Positions 6,500-7,261 of a stretch of DNA of 7,261 bases are shown one piece after another. Under the pieces are notes generated by a model. The model searched no databases. It was not told the DNA's origin and worked only from the letters and a program-made list of their open reading frames with translations. A program made the position numbers and the translations under genes. The stretch comes from Candidatus Krumholzibacteriia bacterium (lineage in GTDB: Bacteria > Krumholzibacteriota > Krumholzibacteriia > LZORAL124-64-63), in assembly GCA_014859985.1 (NCBI GenBank), contig JACZKN010000447.1, forward strand, positions 1 through 7,261. Direction: 5' to 3'. The stretch's first letter is position 1. Every line of letters begins with the position of its first letter.

Positions 6500-7261
6500 T
6501 GCACACCTCGGAATTGCTGCAGGAACCGCAGGTCGTTCTCGTAGAGCAGCCGGATGTCGCCGATGCCGTACTTCAGCATAGCGATGCGGTCGATGCCCAG
6601 GCCGAAGGCGAATCCGGTGTAGGCGTCGTCGGGGTAGCCCGCCGCCCGGAACACGTTCGGGTGCACCATCCCGGCCCCCATGATCTCCAGCCAGCCGGTC
6701 TGCTTGCAGACCCCGCAGCCGGCGCCCCGGCAGGCCACGCACTGCATGTCCACCTCCACCGAGGGCTCGGTGAACGGGAAGTAGTGGGGCCGGAAGCGGG
6801 TCGGCTCGTCGGCGCCGAAGAAGTTGTGCACGAAGGTGTCCACGGTGGCCTTGAGGTCGGCCATGCTGACCGCCTTGTCCACCACCAGGCCCTCGATCTG
6901 GTAGAACTCCGACGAGTGGGAGGCGTCCGCGTTCTCGTTGCGGTACACCCGCCCCGGGAAGACGCAGGCCAGAGGCGGCTGATGGTCCTCCATGAACCGC
7001 ACCTGCACCGGCGAGGTCTGCGTGCGCAGCAGCACCTTCTCGTCGATGTAGAAGGTGTCCTGGATGTCCCGGGCCGGGTGGTCGTCGGGGAAGTTCAGGG
7101 CGGTGAAGTTGTAGTAGTCGAGCTCCACCTCGGGCCCGTCGCTGCGGGTGAAGCCCATGCCGTAGAAGATGTCGCAGATGGACTCGAGCACGGCAGTCAG
7201 CGGATGCGCGCTGCCGCGCCCGGCGGGCAGCCGGCCCGGCAGCGTGAGGTCCCAGCCGGGC
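6496..7261 (-). CDS. pheS: Phenylalanine--tRNA ligase alpha subunit (5' end missing)
   Basis: Catalytic alpha subunit of the cytoplasmic (alpha-beta)2 phenylalanyl-tRNA synthetase, which activates phenylalanine with ATP and loads it onto tRNA-Phe. The window shows the last 254 residues; the family is usually about 340 long, so roughly 85-90 N-terminal residues (the coiled-coil tRNA-binding arm) lie beyond the edge. The visible frame opens at base 7260 with the conserved TLPGR stretch and HPLT. Class II motifs follow: HPARDIQDTFY (visible residues 61-71), motif 2 around PGRVYRNENADASHSSEFYQ (102-121) leading to IEGLVVD, and motif 3 GLGIDRIAML (220-229). A CxxCxxxxCxxC cluster (174-185) precedes GWLEIMGAGMVHPNV; this four-Cys version occurs in many non-enterobacterial PheS proteins. 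The stop (TGA, 6496-6498) overlaps the GTG start of pheT by four bases, so the two subunits are probably translationally coupled. Identification is secure. Confidence 0.97.
   Translation of the reverse strand, partial: PGWDLTLPGRLPAGRGSAHPLTAVLESICDIFYGMGFTRSDGPEVELDYYNFTALNFPDDHPARDIQDTFYIDEKVLLRTQTSPVQVRFMEDHQPPLACVFPGRVYRNENADASHSSEFYQIEGLVVDKAVSMADLKATVDTFVHNFFGADEPTRFRPHYFPFTEPSVEVDMQCVACRGAGCGVCKQTGWLEIMGAGMVHPNVFRAAGYPDDAYTGFAFGLGIDRIAMLKYGIGDIRLLYENDLRFLQQFRGVQ

Noticed and set aside
3953..6544. Very long plus-strand open frame (863 codons) antisense to pheT
   Set aside because: It mirrors pheT over its whole length, has a Gln/Gly/Ala/His/Val-rich shadow composition with no family motif, and no ribosome-binding site was evident. 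Long antisense frames are expected in DNA with very high third-position GC.
6500..6742. N-terminal extension of PheT upstream of the GTG at 6499
   Set aside because: The extra residues overlap pheS and have shadow composition. The conserved PheT N-terminus MKISLDWL begins at the GTG.

Overview
The window is a very GC-rich bacterial housekeeping segment in which every convincing gene lies on the minus strand, so transcription runs from the high to the low coordinates. In that order it holds pheS (5' end cut off), pheT, a small ZapB-like coiled-coil gene, zapA, a 6S RNA gene (ssrS), rny (RNase Y), folD and the first 196 codons of a short-chain polyprenyl diphosphate synthase (ispA type). There is no plus-strand gene, mobile element, CRISPR array or tRNA.

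Region by region: 7261-4037 is the pheS-pheT pair encoding both subunits of phenylalanyl-tRNA synthetase, joined by a 4-base stop/start overlap. 4036-3280 holds two small cell-division genes, zapB-like and zapA, separated by gaps of 83 and 71 bases that contain small hairpins but no recognisable terminator. 3296-3129 folds as a 6S RNA: a 15-bp closing stem, a bubble with a 9-bp hairpin in its 3' strand, and a long apical arm. The 5' arm of the closing stem overlaps the last codons and stop of zapA. 3061-1499 is rny, 1474-575 is folD (GTG start), and 588-1 is ispA, whose start overlaps the end of folD by 14 bases.

The tight spacing and absence of terminators suggest one long transcription unit, or a few overlapping ones. 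It would couple tRNA charging (PheST), Z-ring assembly (ZapA/ZapB), global transcription control (6S RNA), mRNA decay (RNase Y), one-carbon folate metabolism (FolD) and isoprenoid precursor synthesis (IspA). The zapA-6S RNA neighbourhood is widely conserved, and zapA/rny/folD/isoprenoid gene strings occur in deltaproteobacteria-like and some FCB-group lineages. High GC together with RNase Y, ZapA and a four-cysteine PheS fits such a lineage (for example Desulfobacterota/Myxococcota or Krumholzibacteriota-like bacteria). The phylum cannot be fixed from this sequence alone.

No clearly new system is present. The most interesting points are the 6S RNA whose closing stem is partly built from zapA coding sequence, its position directly in front of an RNase gene, and a small tandem duplication in the anticodon-binding domain of PheT.
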